This document shows, piece by piece, positions 44,820-54,582 of a stretch of 64,000 nt of DNA (the first letter of the stretch is position 1; the number at the start of each line of letters is the position of its first letter). This DNA is from Mycobacterium sp. DL. GTDB lineage: Bacteria; Actinomycetota; Actinomycetes; Mycobacteriales; Mycobacteriaceae. The translations under genes were made by a program, and so were the position numbers. Where the stretch lies: positions 2,232,001 through 2,296,000 of the forward strand of contig NZ_CP155796.1 of NCBI RefSeq assembly GCF_039729195.1, given 5' to 3'. The notes beneath the pieces were generated by a model. That model had not been told where the DNA came from and ran no database searches. It saw nothing but the letters and a program-made list of their open reading frames with translations.

Positions 44820-45245
44820 CTATCCGAGGATGGCGAGCAGGTTGCGGAACTCCCGGCGCTGCGTGCCGGTCAGCGCCGACAGCACGCGATCCTCGGCCGT
44901 ATGGACGGCGGTTTCCAGGGTTGCCAGCAGTGTGGTCCCGTCTCGCGTCAGCTGCGCGGGAAGTGAGCGCCCGGACGCTGCCGATGACGGTCGGCCCACC
45001 ACGCCGCGGGCTTCCAGGGACCGCAGCACCACGTTCATCGCCTGTGGCGACACATTGAGGTCGCGGGCGAGTTCGGCGTTCGAACGGCCCGGGTATCGCG
45101 ACAGGATGCGGATGCAGAGGTACTGCGGGAAGGACAGATTCAGCGGTTCCAGAGCCGATTCGCAGACTTCGGCGCGCAGCGCGGATGCCACTCGGTACAG
45201 CAGGTAGCCCAGAGGCTCGTCGGCGTGCTCCGGCATGTCAATCAT
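44820..45245 (-). CDS. MarR-family regulator, Rv2887-like
   Basis: 141 residues. Winged helix-turn-helix: LSFPQYLCIRILSRYPGRSN, AELARDLNVSPQAMNVVLRSLE and the wing GRPSSAASGRSLPAQLT. Location between amiC and pyrH and overall sequence match M. tuberculosis Rv2887. It is divergent from a methyltransferase that closely resembles Rv0560c, and the palindrome TATCAAC-TAC-GTTGATA lies between them. ATG 45245 is chosen; ATG 45236 is equally possible, and a TTG at 45260 would fall inside the operator. Expected to repress the methyltransferase and itself until a phenolic ligand binds. Confidence 0.88.
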   Translation of the reverse strand: MIDMPEHADEPLGYLLYRVASALRAEVCESALEPLNLSFPQYLCIRILSRYPGRSNAELARDLNVSPQAMNVVLRSLEARGVVGRPSSAASGRSLPAQLTRDGTTLLATLETAVHTAEDRVLSALTGTQRREFRNLLAILG

Positions 45246-45246
45246 A

Positions 45247-45271
45247 TTGACATATATCAACTACGTTGATA
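45247..45271. promoter_or_regulatory. Palindromic MarR operator in divergent promoter
   Basis: A perfect dyad TATCAAC-TAC-GTTGATA (arms 45255-45261 and 45265-45271) overlaps a second dyad TTGA-N6-TCAA at 45247-45260. AT-rich DNA is confined to this 36-bp gap between the MarR gene and the methyltransferase gene. A 7-bp-arm dyad in a divergent MarR promoter is the classic operator arrangement. Confidence 0.8.
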
Positions 45272-45272
45272 A

Positions 45273-45965
<693 letters not shown>

Positions 45966-46100
45966 GCCGACTGCCGCGCCCGACCGCGGCGTGCCGGGCA
46001 GACCCGACCGCGGTCCGCTGGTCGCGATGAGGCAGGATTAGGGGAGCCGTCCGCGGCATCCCGGGGGCGCGATCGCATGCGAGGACCGCAAAGGAGTCGG

Positions 46101-46856
46101 ATGGCGGAATCCACCAGTCCCATCGGCGCGGGGTCGTCATCTCCGATCAGGCCCGCCTACTCGCGAGTGCTGCTCAAGCTGGGCGGCGAGATGTTCGGCG
46201 GCGGGCAGGTCGGCCTCGACCCCGACGTGGTGGCGCTCGTCGCGCGACAGATCGCCGAGGTGGTGCGCAGCGGCGCGCAAGTGGCCGTGGTCATCGGCGG
46301 GGGCAACTTCTTCCGAGGCGCACAACTGCAGCAGCGGGGGATGGAACGCACCCGCTCCGATTACATGGGCATGCTCGGCACCGTCATGAACAGCCTTGCG
46401 CTGCAAGACTTCTTGGAGAAGGAAGGCATTCAGACGCGGGTGCAGACCGCGATCACCATGGGTCAGGTCGCCGAACCCTACCTTCCGCTGCGGGCTCGTC
46501 GGCACCTCGAGAAGGGCCGCGTGGTCATCTTCGGTGCCGGCATGGGGCTGCCCTACTTCTCCACCGACACCACAGCTGCGCAACGGGCGCTGGAGATCGG
46601 CGCCGAGGTGGTGCTGATGGCCAAGGCGGTCGACGGCGTGTTCACCGCGGACCCGCGGGTGCATCCGGACGCCCAGATGCTCACGGCGATCACCCACCGC
46701 GAGGTCATCGATCGCGGCCTCGCCGTGGCCGACGCGACGGCGTTCAGCCTGTGCATGGACAACGGAATGCCGATCCTGGTGTTCAACCTGCTCACCGATG
46801 GCAATATCGCGCGTGCGGTTGCAGGTGAGAGGATCGGAACCCTGGTCACCACCTGA
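46101..46856 (+). CDS. pyrH: UMP kinase
   Basis: 251 residues of the amino-acid-kinase fold. The ATP-binding start is [15 protein letters not shown], with [60 protein letters not shown] and [17 protein letters not shown]. It phosphorylates UMP to UDP. ATG 46101 has AAGGAG 4-5 nt upstream, so the eight-codon-longer start is rejected. First of the pyrH-frr-cdsA-rlmN series, in the order of Rv2883c to Rv2880c. Confidence 0.96.
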   Translation: MAESTSPIGAGSSSPIRPAYSRVLLKLGGEMFGGGQVGLDPDVVALVARQIAEVVRSGAQVAVVIGGGNFFRGAQLQQRGMERTRSDYMGMLGTVMNSLALQDFLEKEGIQTRVQTAITMGQVAEPYLPLRARRHLEKGRVVIFGAGMGLPYFSTDTTAAQRALEIGAEVVLMAKAVDGVFTADPRVHPDAQMLTAITHREVIDRGLAVADATAFSLCMDNGMPILVFNLLTDGNIARAVAGERIGTLVTT

Positions 46857-46899
46857 CCGTGGCCGACCATCGGCAAGGAGCAAGGGAAGTAGGAGCACA

Positions 46900-47457
46900 G
46901 TGATCGACGAAACTCTCTTCGATGCCGAGGAGAAGATGGAGAAGGCCGTGTCGGTGGCACGGGACGACTTGGCGTCGATCCGCACCGGCCGCGCGAATCC
47001 AGGCATGTTCAACCGCATCAACATCGAGTACTACGGGTCGATGACGCCCATCACCCAGCTGTCGTCGATCAACGTCCCCGAAGCGCGGATGATCGTCATC
47101 AAGCCCTACGAGGCCAACCAGCTCCGCAACATCGAGGACGCGATCCGCAACTCAGACCTCGGAGTGAATCCGACCAACGACGGCAACATCATCCGCGTCT
47201 CCATCCCTCAGCTGACCGAAGAGCGCCGCCGTGATCTGGTCAAGCAGGCCAAATCGAAGGGTGAGGACGCCAAGGTGTCGGTCCGCAACATCCGTCGTAA
47301 GGCGATGGAGGAGCTGTCCCGCATCAAGAAGGACGGCGACGCCGGCGAGGACGAGGTGACCCGCGCCGAGAAGGACCTCGACAAGAGCACCCACCAGTAC
47401 ACGAACCAGATCGACGAGTTGGTCAAGCACAAAGAAGGCGAGCTGCTGGAGGTCTGA
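46900..47457 (+). CDS. frr: Ribosome recycling factor
   Basis: 185 residues, the standard RRF length. Long-helix domain 1 begins [17 protein letters not shown] and includes [15 protein letters not shown] and [14 protein letters not shown]. Domain 2 contains [20 protein letters not shown] and [18 protein letters not shown]. With EF-G it splits post-termination ribosomes. GTG 46900 follows AGGAG; a longer in-frame start is not supported. cdsA begins 1 nt after its stop. Confidence 0.97.
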   Translation: MIDETLFDAEEKMEKAVSVARDDLASIRTGRANPGMFNRINIEYYGSMTPITQLSSINVPEARMIVIKPYEANQLRNIEDAIRNSDLGVNPTNDGNIIRVSIPQLTEERRRDLVKQAKSKGEDAKVSVRNIRRKAMEELSRIKKDGDAGEDEVTRAEKDLDKSTHQYTNQIDELVKHKEGELLEV

Positions 47458-47458
47458 G

Positions 47459-48340
47459 GTGGCCGATCAGCAATCGATTCCCGTGGTAGAGCAGCCGGTC
47501 AACGAACCGCCGCAGAAGAAGGCGTCCCGAGCGGGGCGCAACCTGCCCGCGGCGATCGGCGTGGGCATGGCGCTCGGCTTCTCGCTGATCGCGATTCTGC
47601 TGTTCGTTCCCTTGGTGTGGGTCCCGGTGGTGGCCGCGGCCGTCGTGGTGGCCACCCTCGAGGTGGTCCGCCGGTTGCGCGAGGGCGGCTTCTCGATCCC
47701 CTTGGTACCGCTGCTGGTCGGCGGCCAGGCGATGGTGTGGCTGACCTGGCCGTTCGGCCCCGCCGGTGCGTTGGGGGCCTTCGGTGGCACCGTCGTGGTC
47801 TGCATGATCTGGCGATTGGTGTCGGGCGGCCTTGCTGACGCGCCGCAGAACTACCTGCGGGACATGTCCACCACGGTGTTCGTGGCCGCGTGGGTGCCGC
47901 TGTTCGCCAGTTTCGGCGTGCTGCTGATCTATCCCGACGACGGTGCGGGGCGGGTCTTCTGCCTGATGCTTGTGGTCGTCGGCTCCGATGTGGGCGGTTA
48001 CGCCGCCGGGGTGTTGTTCGGCAAGCACCCGATGGCCCCGGCCATCAGCCCCAAGAAGTCCTGGGAGGGTCTGGCGGGGTCGCTGGTCCTGGGCATCGCG
48101 ACCTCGGTGCTCGCGGTGGGGTTCCTCACCGACATGCCCGCCTGGGTCGGTGTGCCGCTGGGCCTGATGCTGGTCCTCACCGGAACGCTGGGTGACCTGG
48201 TCGAATCGCAGGTCAAGCGGGATCTCGGCATCAAGGACATGGGCACGCTGCTGCCCGGCCACGGCGGTTTGATGGACCGCCTCGATTCGGTGCTGCCGTC
48301 GGCGGTGGCGACCTGGATCGTGCTGTCCCTGCTGGCCTGA
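47459..48340 (+). CDS. cdsA: Phosphatidate cytidylyltransferase
   Basis: 293 residues, about seven transmembrane helices. It makes CDP-diacylglycerol from phosphatidic acid and CTP, the entry point for phosphatidylinositol, cardiolipin and PIM synthesis. The CDP-DAG synthase signature is present near the C-terminus ([18 protein letters not shown] then [12 protein letters not shown]), with SPKKSWEG earlier. Start is GTG 47459, immediately after the frr stop. A 40-residue Pro/Lys-containing cytoplasmic N-terminus precedes the first helix. Confidence 0.96.
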   Translation: MADQQSIPVVEQPVNEPPQKKASRAGRNLPAAIGVGMALGFSLIAILLFVPLVWVPVVAAAVVVATLEVVRRLREGGFSIPLVPLLVGGQAMVWLTWPFGPAGALGAFGGTVVVCMIWRLVSGGLADAPQNYLRDMSTTVFVAAWVPLFASFGVLLIYPDDGAGRVFCLMLVVVGSDVGGYAAGVLFGKHPMAPAISPKKSWEGLAGSLVLGIATSVLAVGFLTDMPAWVGVPLGLMLVLTGTLGDLVESQVKRDLGIKDMGTLLPGHGGLMDRLDSVLPSAVATWIVLSLLA

Positions 48341-48392
48341 CGAGGCTTGGAATCGGGTCCGGCCGCCTCGGGATGAGATACTGGTAGGACTC

Positions 48393-49499
48393 ATGTCTGG
48401 ATCCCTGCCGGCCCTGCCGCTCGTGTTCGACCCGCCGCGCCGCGCCAAGCCGCCGCGGCACTTCGCCGATCTCGACGAAGCCGACCGGTCGAGCGCGGTC
48501 GGCGAGCTCGGGCTGCCGGCGTTTCGTGCCAAGCAGCTGGCCAACCAGTACTACGGCCGGTTGATCGCCGACCCCAGGCAGATGACCGACCTGCCGGCCG
48601 CAGTGCGCGAGCGGGTTGCCGATGCTCTCTTCCCGCCGCTGTTGGACGTGCACCGCGAGATCGAGTGCGATGCAGGCGAGACCCGGAAAGTGTTGTGGCG
48701 CGCGGTCGACGGGACCACGTTCGAGTCGGTGGTGATGCGCTACCCCGACCGAAACACCGTGTGCATCTCGTCGCAGGCCGGCTGCGGCATGGCCTGCCCG
48801 TTCTGCGCCACCGGCCAGGGCGGGCTGACCCGCAACCTGTCGACCGCCGAAATCCTCGAGCAGGTGCGCGCCGCCAGTGCGGAGTTGCGTTCTCGCGATG
48901 GCGGCCGGCTGTCCAACATCGTGTTCATGGGCATGGGGGAGCCGCTGGCCAACTACAACCGCGTGCTGGCAGCGGTCCGAAGAATCACAGCAGCGTCTCC
49001 CAACGGGTTCGGCATCTCCGCGCGGTCGGTCACGGTGTCGACCGTGGGCCTGGCGCCTGCGATCCGCAGGCTCGCCGACGAGCGACTCAACGTCACGCTC
49101 GCGGTGTCACTGCACACCCCGGACGACGAACTGCGCGACACCCTGGTGCCGGTCAACAACAGGTGGAACGTCTCCGAAGTGCTCGATGCCGCCCGCTACT
49201 ACGCCGACGTCACCGGCCGCAGGGTGTCGATCGAGTACGCCCTGATCCGCGACGTCAACGACCAGCCCTGGCGGGCCGACCTGCTCGGCAGGAAACTGCA
49301 CAGCGCGCTCGGTCCGCTCGTGCACGTCAACCTCATCCCGCTCAACCCGACACCGGGCAGCAAGTGGGACGCCAGCCCCAAGCCGGTCGAGCGGGAGTTC
49401 GTCCGTCGGGTGCGCGAACACGGGGTGTCCTGCACGGTACGCGACACTCGCGGCCGCGAGATCGCCGCTGCCTGTGGGCAATTGGCCGCCGAGGGCTGA
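48393..49499 (+). CDS. rlmN: Dual-specificity 23S rRNA/tRNA adenine-C2 methyltransferase RlmN
   Basis: 368 residues. Radical-SAM enzyme that makes m2A2503 in 23S rRNA and m2A37 in tRNA. The cluster motif CGMACPFC is intact, followed by [45 protein letters not shown] and the mechanistic C-terminal cysteine in [14 protein letters not shown] 48393, 52 nt after cdsA. It marks the right end of the conserved core; the next genes belong to the catabolic cluster on the other strand. Confidence 0.96.
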   Translation: MSGSLPALPLVFDPPRRAKPPRHFADLDEADRSSAVGELGLPAFRAKQLANQYYGRLIADPRQMTDLPAAVRERVADALFPPLLDVHREIECDAGETRKVLWRAVDGTTFESVVMRYPDRNTVCISSQAGCGMACPFCATGQGGLTRNLSTAEILEQVRAASAELRSRDGGRLSNIVFMGMGEPLANYNRVLAAVRRITAASPNGFGISARSVTVSTVGLAPAIRRLADERLNVTLAVSLHTPDDELRDTLVPVNNRWNVSEVLDAARYYADVTGRRVSIEYALIRDVNDQPWRADLLGRKLHSALGPLVHVNLIPLNPTPGSKWDASPKPVEREFVRRVREHGVSCTVRDTRGREIAAACGQLAAEG

Positions 49500-49511
49500 G
49501 TTTCCCGGCCT

Positions 49512-49925
49512 TCAGCGCTGCCCGCCTGGCGCGTTCACGAACCAGACGTTGTCTTCGCGGAGGTGCCTGCTGCGCCATCCGTCGGGTGTGCGTACCAGTT
49601 CGTGGTGGTAGTAGCCACCGCAGGAACTCTGCTCTGACATCCCAGGCAACAGCATCGGGTTGTAGAACATCGCCCGCACGGTCGCGGTGTCGCCGGTGAT
49701 GTCGGCCTCGATGTTGGTGATGTAGTGCATGGTCCAGGGGATCGCGCCGAACCCGGCGGCGAGCCAGTCGGCGACCTCGTCTCTACTTCCCACCGCGGCA
49801 CCGGCCGACGAGTAGTCGATGTGGGCGTCGTCGGTGAAGACCGTGCGGTAGAGCGCCCAGTCCTTGGTGTCGACAGCGCGAGCGTAGCGGTAAAGCAGCG
49901 CGGCGATGTCGGCCTCATCGGTCAT
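49512..49925 (-). CDS. SnoaL-like protein of the catabolic cluster
   Basis: 137 residues of SnoaL-like fold: IAALLYRYARAVDTKDWALY, FTDDAHIDYSSAGAAVG, MHYITNIEADITGDTATVRA, FYNPMLLPG and YYHHELVRTPDGWRSRHL. It strongly recalls the protein at 1357-1776 (shared HIDY/YIDY, TGDTAT..A..FNPM-type core). ATG 49925 lies 26 nt downstream of the aldehyde dehydrogenase stop on the same strand, so both are in one operon controlled by the 28-bp element at 51446. Likely a small isomerase or dehydratase in the pathway; exact role unknown. Confidence 0.82.
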   Translation of the reverse strand: MTDEADIAALLYRYARAVDTKDWALYRTVFTDDAHIDYSSAGAAVGSRDEVADWLAAGFGAIPWTMHYITNIEADITGDTATVRAMFYNPMLLPGMSEQSSCGGYYHHELVRTPDGWRSRHLREDNVWFVNAPGGQR

Positions 49926-49951
49926 ATCCGTGGTTCGCGCGCAAGCCTCGC

Positions 49952-51436
49952 TCACTCGGGCATCCCGATGGTCTTGGCCTCGAGGTACTCCTTGTAGCCC
50001 TCTTCGCCGTTGCGGTAGCCCAGCCCGCTCTGTTTGGTGCCGCCGAACGGGCTGCCGATTCCGAAGTGGCTCTTGCCGTTGATCGTCACGTTGCCGGTGC
50101 GCATCCGGCACGCGATGGCGAACGCCCGGTCGACGTCGCCGCCACTGACCTCGCCGGACAGGCCGTAGATGGAGTTGTTGGCGATGGCGATCGCCTCGTC
50201 GTCGGTGTCGTACGGGGTGACGGTGAGGACGGGGCCGAAGATCTCCTCCTGGGCCACCTGCGAGGCCGGGTCGACGTCGGCCAGCAGTGTGGGCTGGGTG
50301 TAGTAGCCCACCGGCAGGTTCTCGGGGATGCCGCCGCCGGTGACCAGGCGCGCTCCCGAGTCGATGCCGGAACGGATCAGCCCGAGCACCTTCTGGCGCT
50401 GCGTCTCGCTGATCTGGGGGCCCTGCATGTTGCCCGGCGTCCACGGATCCCCGACGGGAAAACCCTCCATCATCGACTTGAGGACCTCCAGGCCCTCGTC
50501 ATAACGACTGCGGGGCAACAGGATCCGGCTCGGAAGAATGCACGACTGGCCACTCATCACGCACGCCATCATCGCCGCCATCGGCAGCGCCGACGAGAAG
50601 TCCGCGTCGTCGAGGACGATATGAGCGGACTTGCCGCCGAGCTCCAGCAGCGTCTTCTTCACCGTCGGGGCGCCCGCGGCCAGGATCGCCCGGCCGGTCG
50701 CGGTCGACCCGGTGAAGGTGATCATGTCCACCCGCGGGTCCGACGCCAGCGCCGCGCCCACCTCGTTGGCGTTGGACACCACCACGTTGAACACCCCGGC
50801 GGGGATGTCGGTCTCCTCGGCGACGATGCGGCCGTACTCACTGCCCGACCACGGGGTCAGTTGCGCGGGTTTGAGCACGACGGTGTTGCCGGCCATCAGA
50901 GCGGGCACGGTCTCGGCGATGTTGAGATAGAACGGCACGTTCCACGGGGTGATCGCCCCGACGACGCCGACCGCCTCGTAGTGGATCTTGCGTCGTGCCG
51001 GGCCCAGTTGGGTGGGATGCACCCCGGTGTCGACGAGATAGTCGAAGGCCTTCCCGTGATCGGCCCAGTGCTTGACCTCCTCGATGGGGCTCTCGATCTG
51101 TGATCCCGATACCGTCACCGGGCAGCCGACCTCGGTGATCAGGACCCGGCGCAGCCGCTCCTTGTTGCGTTCCAGCGCGTCGTGCAGCTGCGTCAGACAG
51201 TGATACCGGAACTCGAGATCGCGCGACCAGTCGGTGTCGTCGAACGCCCGCCGCGCCGCTCCGACAGCGCGGGCCATGTCGTCGACCGTGCCGTCGGTGG
51301 CCTGCCCGGCGACCTGCTCACTGGCCGGGTGGATCACATCGAAAGTCGCTCCGCTGGCGGTCGATTGCAGCTCGCCGTCGATGAGCATCCGCTCGTCACC
51401 GGCCAGCACGCCTGTTTCTGTCTCTGTAGCCGTCAT
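49952..51436 (-). CDS. Aldehyde dehydrogenase family protein
   Basis: 494 residues. NAD(P)-dependent oxidation of an aldehyde to the acid. Catalytic Cys is C299 in SGQSCILPSR, general base E265 in LLELGGKSA, oxyanion Asn N166 in TPWNVPF; the cofactor loop is TFTGSTATGR. ATG 51436 (MTATETETG) is chosen. It lies 9 nt downstream of the 28-bp element, which suggests a very short or absent leader. First gene of an operon with the SnoaL-like gene, and downstream of TetR gene 1. Confidence 0.92.
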   Translation of the reverse strand: MTATETETGVLAGDERMLIDGELQSTASGATFDVIHPASEQVAGQATDGTVDDMARAVGAARRAFDDTDWSRDLEFRYHCLTQLHDALERNKERLRRVLITEVGCPVTVSGSQIESPIEEVKHWADHGKAFDYLVDTGVHPTQLGPARRKIHYEAVGVVGAITPWNVPFYLNIAETVPALMAGNTVVLKPAQLTPWSGSEYGRIVAEETDIPAGVFNVVVSNANEVGAALASDPRVDMITFTGSTATGRAILAAGAPTVKKTLLELGGKSAHIVLDDADFSSALPMAAMMACVMSGQSCILPSRILLPRSRYDEGLEVLKSMMEGFPVGDPWTPGNMQGPQISETQRQKVLGLIRSGIDSGARLVTGGGIPENLPVGYYTQPTLLADVDPASQVAQEEIFGPVLTVTPYDTDDEAIAIANNSIYGLSGEVSGGDVDRAFAIACRMRTGNVTINGKSHFGIGSPFGGTKQSGLGYRNGEEGYKEYLEAKTIGMPE

Positions 51437-51445
51437 GACAGCTAG

Positions 51446-51473
51446 CTTTACAAGTTTTTGGCCAAGTGTCACG
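51446..51473 (-). promoter_or_regulatory. Copy 2 of the 28-bp element, upstream of aldehyde dehydrogenase
   Basis: Read on the minus strand: CGTGACACTTG, 9 nt, TTGTAAAG, ending 9 nt before the aldehyde dehydrogenase ATG. Its CGTGACACTTGG start is identical to the copy at 55145. It lies between the stop of TetR gene 1 and the aldehyde dehydrogenase. Confidence 0.8.
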
Positions 51474-51502
51474 CATTCCTGCCGACTTGCCTCGCCGCGG
51501 AC

Positions 51503-52048
51503 TCAGCCGGTCTTGATTCCCACCGCATGTCGGAGTTGTGCCAGGAACTGGTCGTCGTCGTCACTGCGCACGATGTAGTGCGACACCGCGACGCGGATCG
51601 CCGTCGCAGCCTTGACGGCGCCGTTGGGCCCGGGCAGCAGCTTCTCCAATTGGGTCCGCATGGCGGGGATGATGTGGGCCAGTCGTCCGATGACGACCTC
51701 CGGTTCGATGTCGACCAGTCGCACCCCGGAGTAGGACTGCTGGTACTCGACGATGAATCGCATTGCAGCGTCGACCCTGTCGGTTCCGCGCAGGCCCGCC
51801 GTGGCCCGGGCGATGCCGGTCTCGAACATCTCGCGCTCGTAGATTCCGAACGCGTCGAGCAGTTCCTGCTTGGAGGCGAACCAGCGGTACAGCGTCGGGC
51901 GGGACACCCCGGCCTGCAGGGCAACCTCGGACAGGCTCAGCTTCGTCTGCCCGCTGCGGCCGAGCACTTCGGCGGTGGCGACCAGGATCCGATGCCGCGT
52001 CGAGGTGTCCTCGGCGGGGTCGGATGCTGCGTGTACTGGTTCGTTCAC
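51503..52048 (-). CDS. TetR-family regulator 1
   Basis: 181 residues. The N-terminal HTH (about 16-60) reads TRHRILVATAEVLGRSG, KLSLSEVALQAGVSRPTLYR, then WFASKQELLDAF. It is nearly identical in the recognition region to the TetR protein at 54537-55136. The C-terminal ligand domain has VRLVDIEPEVVIGRLAHIIP and ends YIVRSDDDDQFLAQLRHA. GTG 52048 gives an N-terminus before the HTH; the longer open frame overlaps the kinase-like gene and is rejected. Probably represses the cluster through the 28-bp elements. Confidence 0.88.
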   Translation of the reverse strand: MNEPVHAASDPAEDTSTRHRILVATAEVLGRSGQTKLSLSEVALQAGVSRPTLYRWFASKQELLDAFGIYEREMFETGIARATAGLRGTDRVDAAMRFIVEYQQSYSGVRLVDIEPEVVIGRLAHIIPAMRTQLEKLLPGPNGAVKAATAIRVAVSHYIVRSDDDDQFLAQLRHAVGIKTG

Positions 52049-52139
52049 GTCCTGGCCTCGGCTACAGGTTCCGGCGGGTGTCGGTGTTGATCGTAGGGGG
52101 TGGCTGTCGCCGTGGCCGCCCGCGTGGCACCGATGTCGG

Positions 52140-53288
52140 TCACAGAGATTTCTCCAGGAGCGCGACCGTGTCGAGATCTCCCAGCGCACTGAGGCTGCGC
52201 TGCACCCCTTTCATCGCGATGTCCTCGGCCTGCATACCGCCCATCCCCGCCGTGATCAGCGCCGCGACGTAGGGGTACAGCGCACCCTGGCGATAGCGAT
52301 CCCACAGCTCGTCGCTGTCCAGAAGCGGCCCGCCCCCGGCGGCCAGCGCGTGCCGGTAGACGTCGAGCAGATCGCGCTGGGACGCCTGCCGGTCGTCGGT
52401 GGCCATGCTGGTGACCAGCGTGTAAGCCAACTCCCGGCTCGGATGACCCCGGCGCACCGCCTGCCAGTCCAACAGCCCGGCGTGCCCGTCGCGGAAGTAC
52501 AGGTTGCCCGGGTGGGCGTCGCCGTGCATGACGGTGTGTGGCGGACGATCGATCACCGACGCGACCGCACGGTAGTTGTCGTCGATGAAGCGGCCGCGCT
52601 CCAGCGGTAGATCGGTGTGTTCGGCGAGCCGTTTCGACGATGTCTTCAACAGCGGGCCGGTCAGAAGCGACGCGCTGTCGTCCGACGCGGCATAGAGCCA
52701 GCCCAGGGGGCCGGTCCCGGCGCGGGCGGGGAGGCGGCCCCAGAACGTCGCGTGCAGCCGGGCCAGAAGCTCCACCACCTGCGCCGCCCGGTCGGTGTCG
52801 ATCGGGTGGAGCGTGTCGGGGAACTCGCATTCTGATACGGAACGATCCGCTAAGTCTTCTAGGACGAGCACGAACCTGCCCGTCCATGGATCGAACTGGG
52901 AACCGTAGCTGCGCGGCAGCCCGGTCAGTTCCGGGGCGAGTTGCCGGTAGAAGCGTGTCTCGGTCGCGGCCAGATTGCCGAGCTCACCCATCAGCCGGGT
53001 GGCGACGGTCTCGGCTGCCATCTTGACGAACACGGAGGCCGGGACATCCGTGCCGGTGAGCGCGAGACGAGCGCGCGAGGAGGTGCCTGCGTCTCCGCCG
53101 AGCACTCTCACCGACGTGACGGTGCGCCCGATGAGCTTCGACATCGCGCGGACGTCGAGGTCGGCGACGGTGCGCGGCATCGGCCGCAACCGCCCGGCCA
53201 CAGCGTCGGTGGCGATCCGCCCCATGCCGCGGCTCAGGTGTGCGGCAAGGCCCACGGCGGGAGCGATCCGATTTTCGAGGACGGGCAC
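52140..53288 (-). CDS. Aminoglycoside-phosphotransferase/choline-kinase-fold protein
   Basis: 382 residues of the APH fold. A Lys in VFVKMAAET, FVLVLEDLADRS (hinge), the catalytic loop VMHGDAHPGNLYF with base Asp and Asn, and LLDWQAVRRGHPSRELAY for the metal-binding Asp. Such proteins in actinobacterial catabolic clusters are common and are probably small-molecule kinases or ecdysteroid-kinase-like enzymes rather than antibiotic resistance proteins. Start is GTG 53288. Divergent from the CoA-transferase gene across a palindrome; TetR gene 1 lies downstream. Confidence 0.82.
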   Translation of the reverse strand: MPVLENRIAPAVGLAAHLSRGMGRIATDAVAGRLRPMPRTVADLDVRAMSKLIGRTVTSVRVLGGDAGTSSRARLALTGTDVPASVFVKMAAETVATRLMGELGNLAATETRFYRQLAPELTGLPRSYGSQFDPWTGRFVLVLEDLADRSVSECEFPDTLHPIDTDRAAQVVELLARLHATFWGRLPARAGTGPLGWLYAASDDSASLLTGPLLKTSSKRLAEHTDLPLERGRFIDDNYRAVASVIDRPPHTVMHGDAHPGNLYFRDGHAGLLDWQAVRRGHPSRELAYTLVTSMATDDRQASQRDLLDVYRHALAAGGGPLLDSDELWDRYRQGALYPYVAALITAGMGGMQAEDIAMKGVQRSLSALGDLDTVALLEKSL

Positions 53289-53326
53289 CGCTGGCCTCCC
53301 TAGGCTGGACCTGTAGCCCCATCAGG

Positions 53327-53352
53327 CTTACAAGAGTGCGGCCCGTTGTAAG
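53327..53352. promoter_or_regulatory. Palindrome CTTACAA-N12-TTGTAAG between kinase-like and CoA-transferase genes
   Basis: Perfect 7-bp arms at 53327-53333 and 53346-53352 in the 85-bp divergent gap. The arms resemble the CTTTACAA/TTGTAAAG half-site of the 28-bp element with one base fewer, so it may bind the same or a related TetR protein. Confidence 0.7.
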
Positions 53353-53373
53353 GGCCGCGGATAAGGAAGCTAC

Positions 53374-54582
53374 ATGGCGGGACCGTTGGAGGGCATCACA
53401 GTCGTCGAACTCGGGGTGTGGGTGGCGGGTCCCGCGGCCGGCGGCATCCTCGCGGACTGGGGTGCCGAGGTGGTCAAGATCGAACCTCCCGGCGGGGATC
53501 CCGCACGGATGTTCGGCCGGATGCTGGGCATCAGCCCGCAGGACCGGCACCACGTGAGCCCGCCGTTCGAGATGGACAACCGCGGCAAGCGCAGCGTCGT
53601 GCTCGACCTGTCGACCGATGACGGGCAGGCCCGGGCGCGGGAATTGATCAGTGGCGCAGACGTTTTCCTGACCAATATCCGGGTGGGGGCGCTGCGGCGC
53701 ATCGGTCTGGACTTCGAAGCGGTGGCCACCGGCAACCCGCGGCTGATCTACGGGCTGATCACCGCATACGGGACCACAGGGCCGGATGCGGACCGGGCCG
53801 CCTACGACGTCGCAGCGTTCTGGGCGCGCGCGGGCCTGGCGCACCTGCTGACCCGGCCGGGCGACTCGCCGCCGTTCCAGCGCGGCGGAATGGGTGACCA
53901 CATGGCCGGCATGACATTGGCCGGCGCGGTGTGTGCGGCACTGGTCGCGCGGGGGCGTACCGGGGTGGGGCAGTTGGTGTCGACGTCGCTGTACCGACAG
54001 GGCGCATACACGGTGAGCTTCGACCTCAACACGTTTCTGCTCACCGGCCACTCGATCTCCATCGGTCGGCGTGAGTCGATGGGCAACCCCTGCATGAACA
54101 ACTACACCGCCGGGGACGGCCGCCGGTTCTGGCTCGTCGGCCTGCAGGGTGATCGCCACTGGCCCGCGTTGTGCGCTGCCGTGCAGCGTCTCGGCTGGAT
54201 GGCCGACGAGCGGTTCGCGACCGCTCGCGCTCGTGCCGCCAACGCGGTGGAGTTGATCGGCGAACTCGACACGATCTTCGCCACCAGGCCACTGGACCGG
54301 TGGGCCGAAGCCTTTGCCGCTCAGCCGGATCTGTTCTGGGCGCCCATCAATTCGATGGAGGACGTGGTGGCCGATGAGCAGTTCCACGCTGCCGGTGGGG
54401 TGGTGTACGTGCCCGATGCCGAGTCCAGCGTGCCGATGGTGGCCTCACCCGCGGACTTCTCCGGCACGCCGTGGGAGGTTCGTTCCTGTGCGCCTGAACT
54501 CGGTGAGCACACCGAGGCCGTGCTCGCCGAACTGGCTCAGCGGTCGGCGATCTCGCCGTCCCACACCGGCGCCGGTGCATGA
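53374..54582 (+). CDS. Family III CoA-transferase (CaiB/BaiF)
   Basis: 402 residues. It starts LEGITVVELGVWVAGPAAGG, then DWGAEVVKIEPPGGDPAR, NRGKRSVVLDL and NPRLIYGLITAYGTTGPD. The likely catalytic Asp is in RAAYDVAAFWARAGL. The C-terminal part includes RFWLVGLQGDRHWPAL. It should attach CoA to an acid produced in the pathway, replacing an ATP-dependent ligase. ATG 53374. The 3' end overlaps the convergent TetR gene 2 by 46 bp. It is unlike the CoA-transferase at 12137-13351. Confidence 0.88.
   Translation: MAGPLEGITVVELGVWVAGPAAGGILADWGAEVVKIEPPGGDPARMFGRMLGISPQDRHHVSPPFEMDNRGKRSVVLDLSTDDGQARARELISGADVFLTNIRVGALRRIGLDFEAVATGNPRLIYGLITAYGTTGPDADRAAYDVAAFWARAGLAHLLTRPGDSPPFQRGGMGDHMAGMTLAGAVCAALVARGRTGVGQLVSTSLYRQGAYTVSFDLNTFLLTGHSISIGRRESMGNPCMNNYTAGDGRRFWLVGLQGDRHWPALCAAVQRLGWMADERFATARARAANAVELIGELDTIFATRPLDRWAEAFAAQPDLFWAPINSMEDVVADEQFHAAGGVVYVPDAESSVPMVASPADFSGTPWEVRSCAPELGEHTEAVLAELAQRSAISPSHTGAGA

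Noticed and set aside
52140..53288. Reading the APH-fold gene as aminoglycoside resistance
   Set aside because: The fold is broad, the gene sits in a catabolic cluster, and no resistance-specific motif or mobile context is seen.
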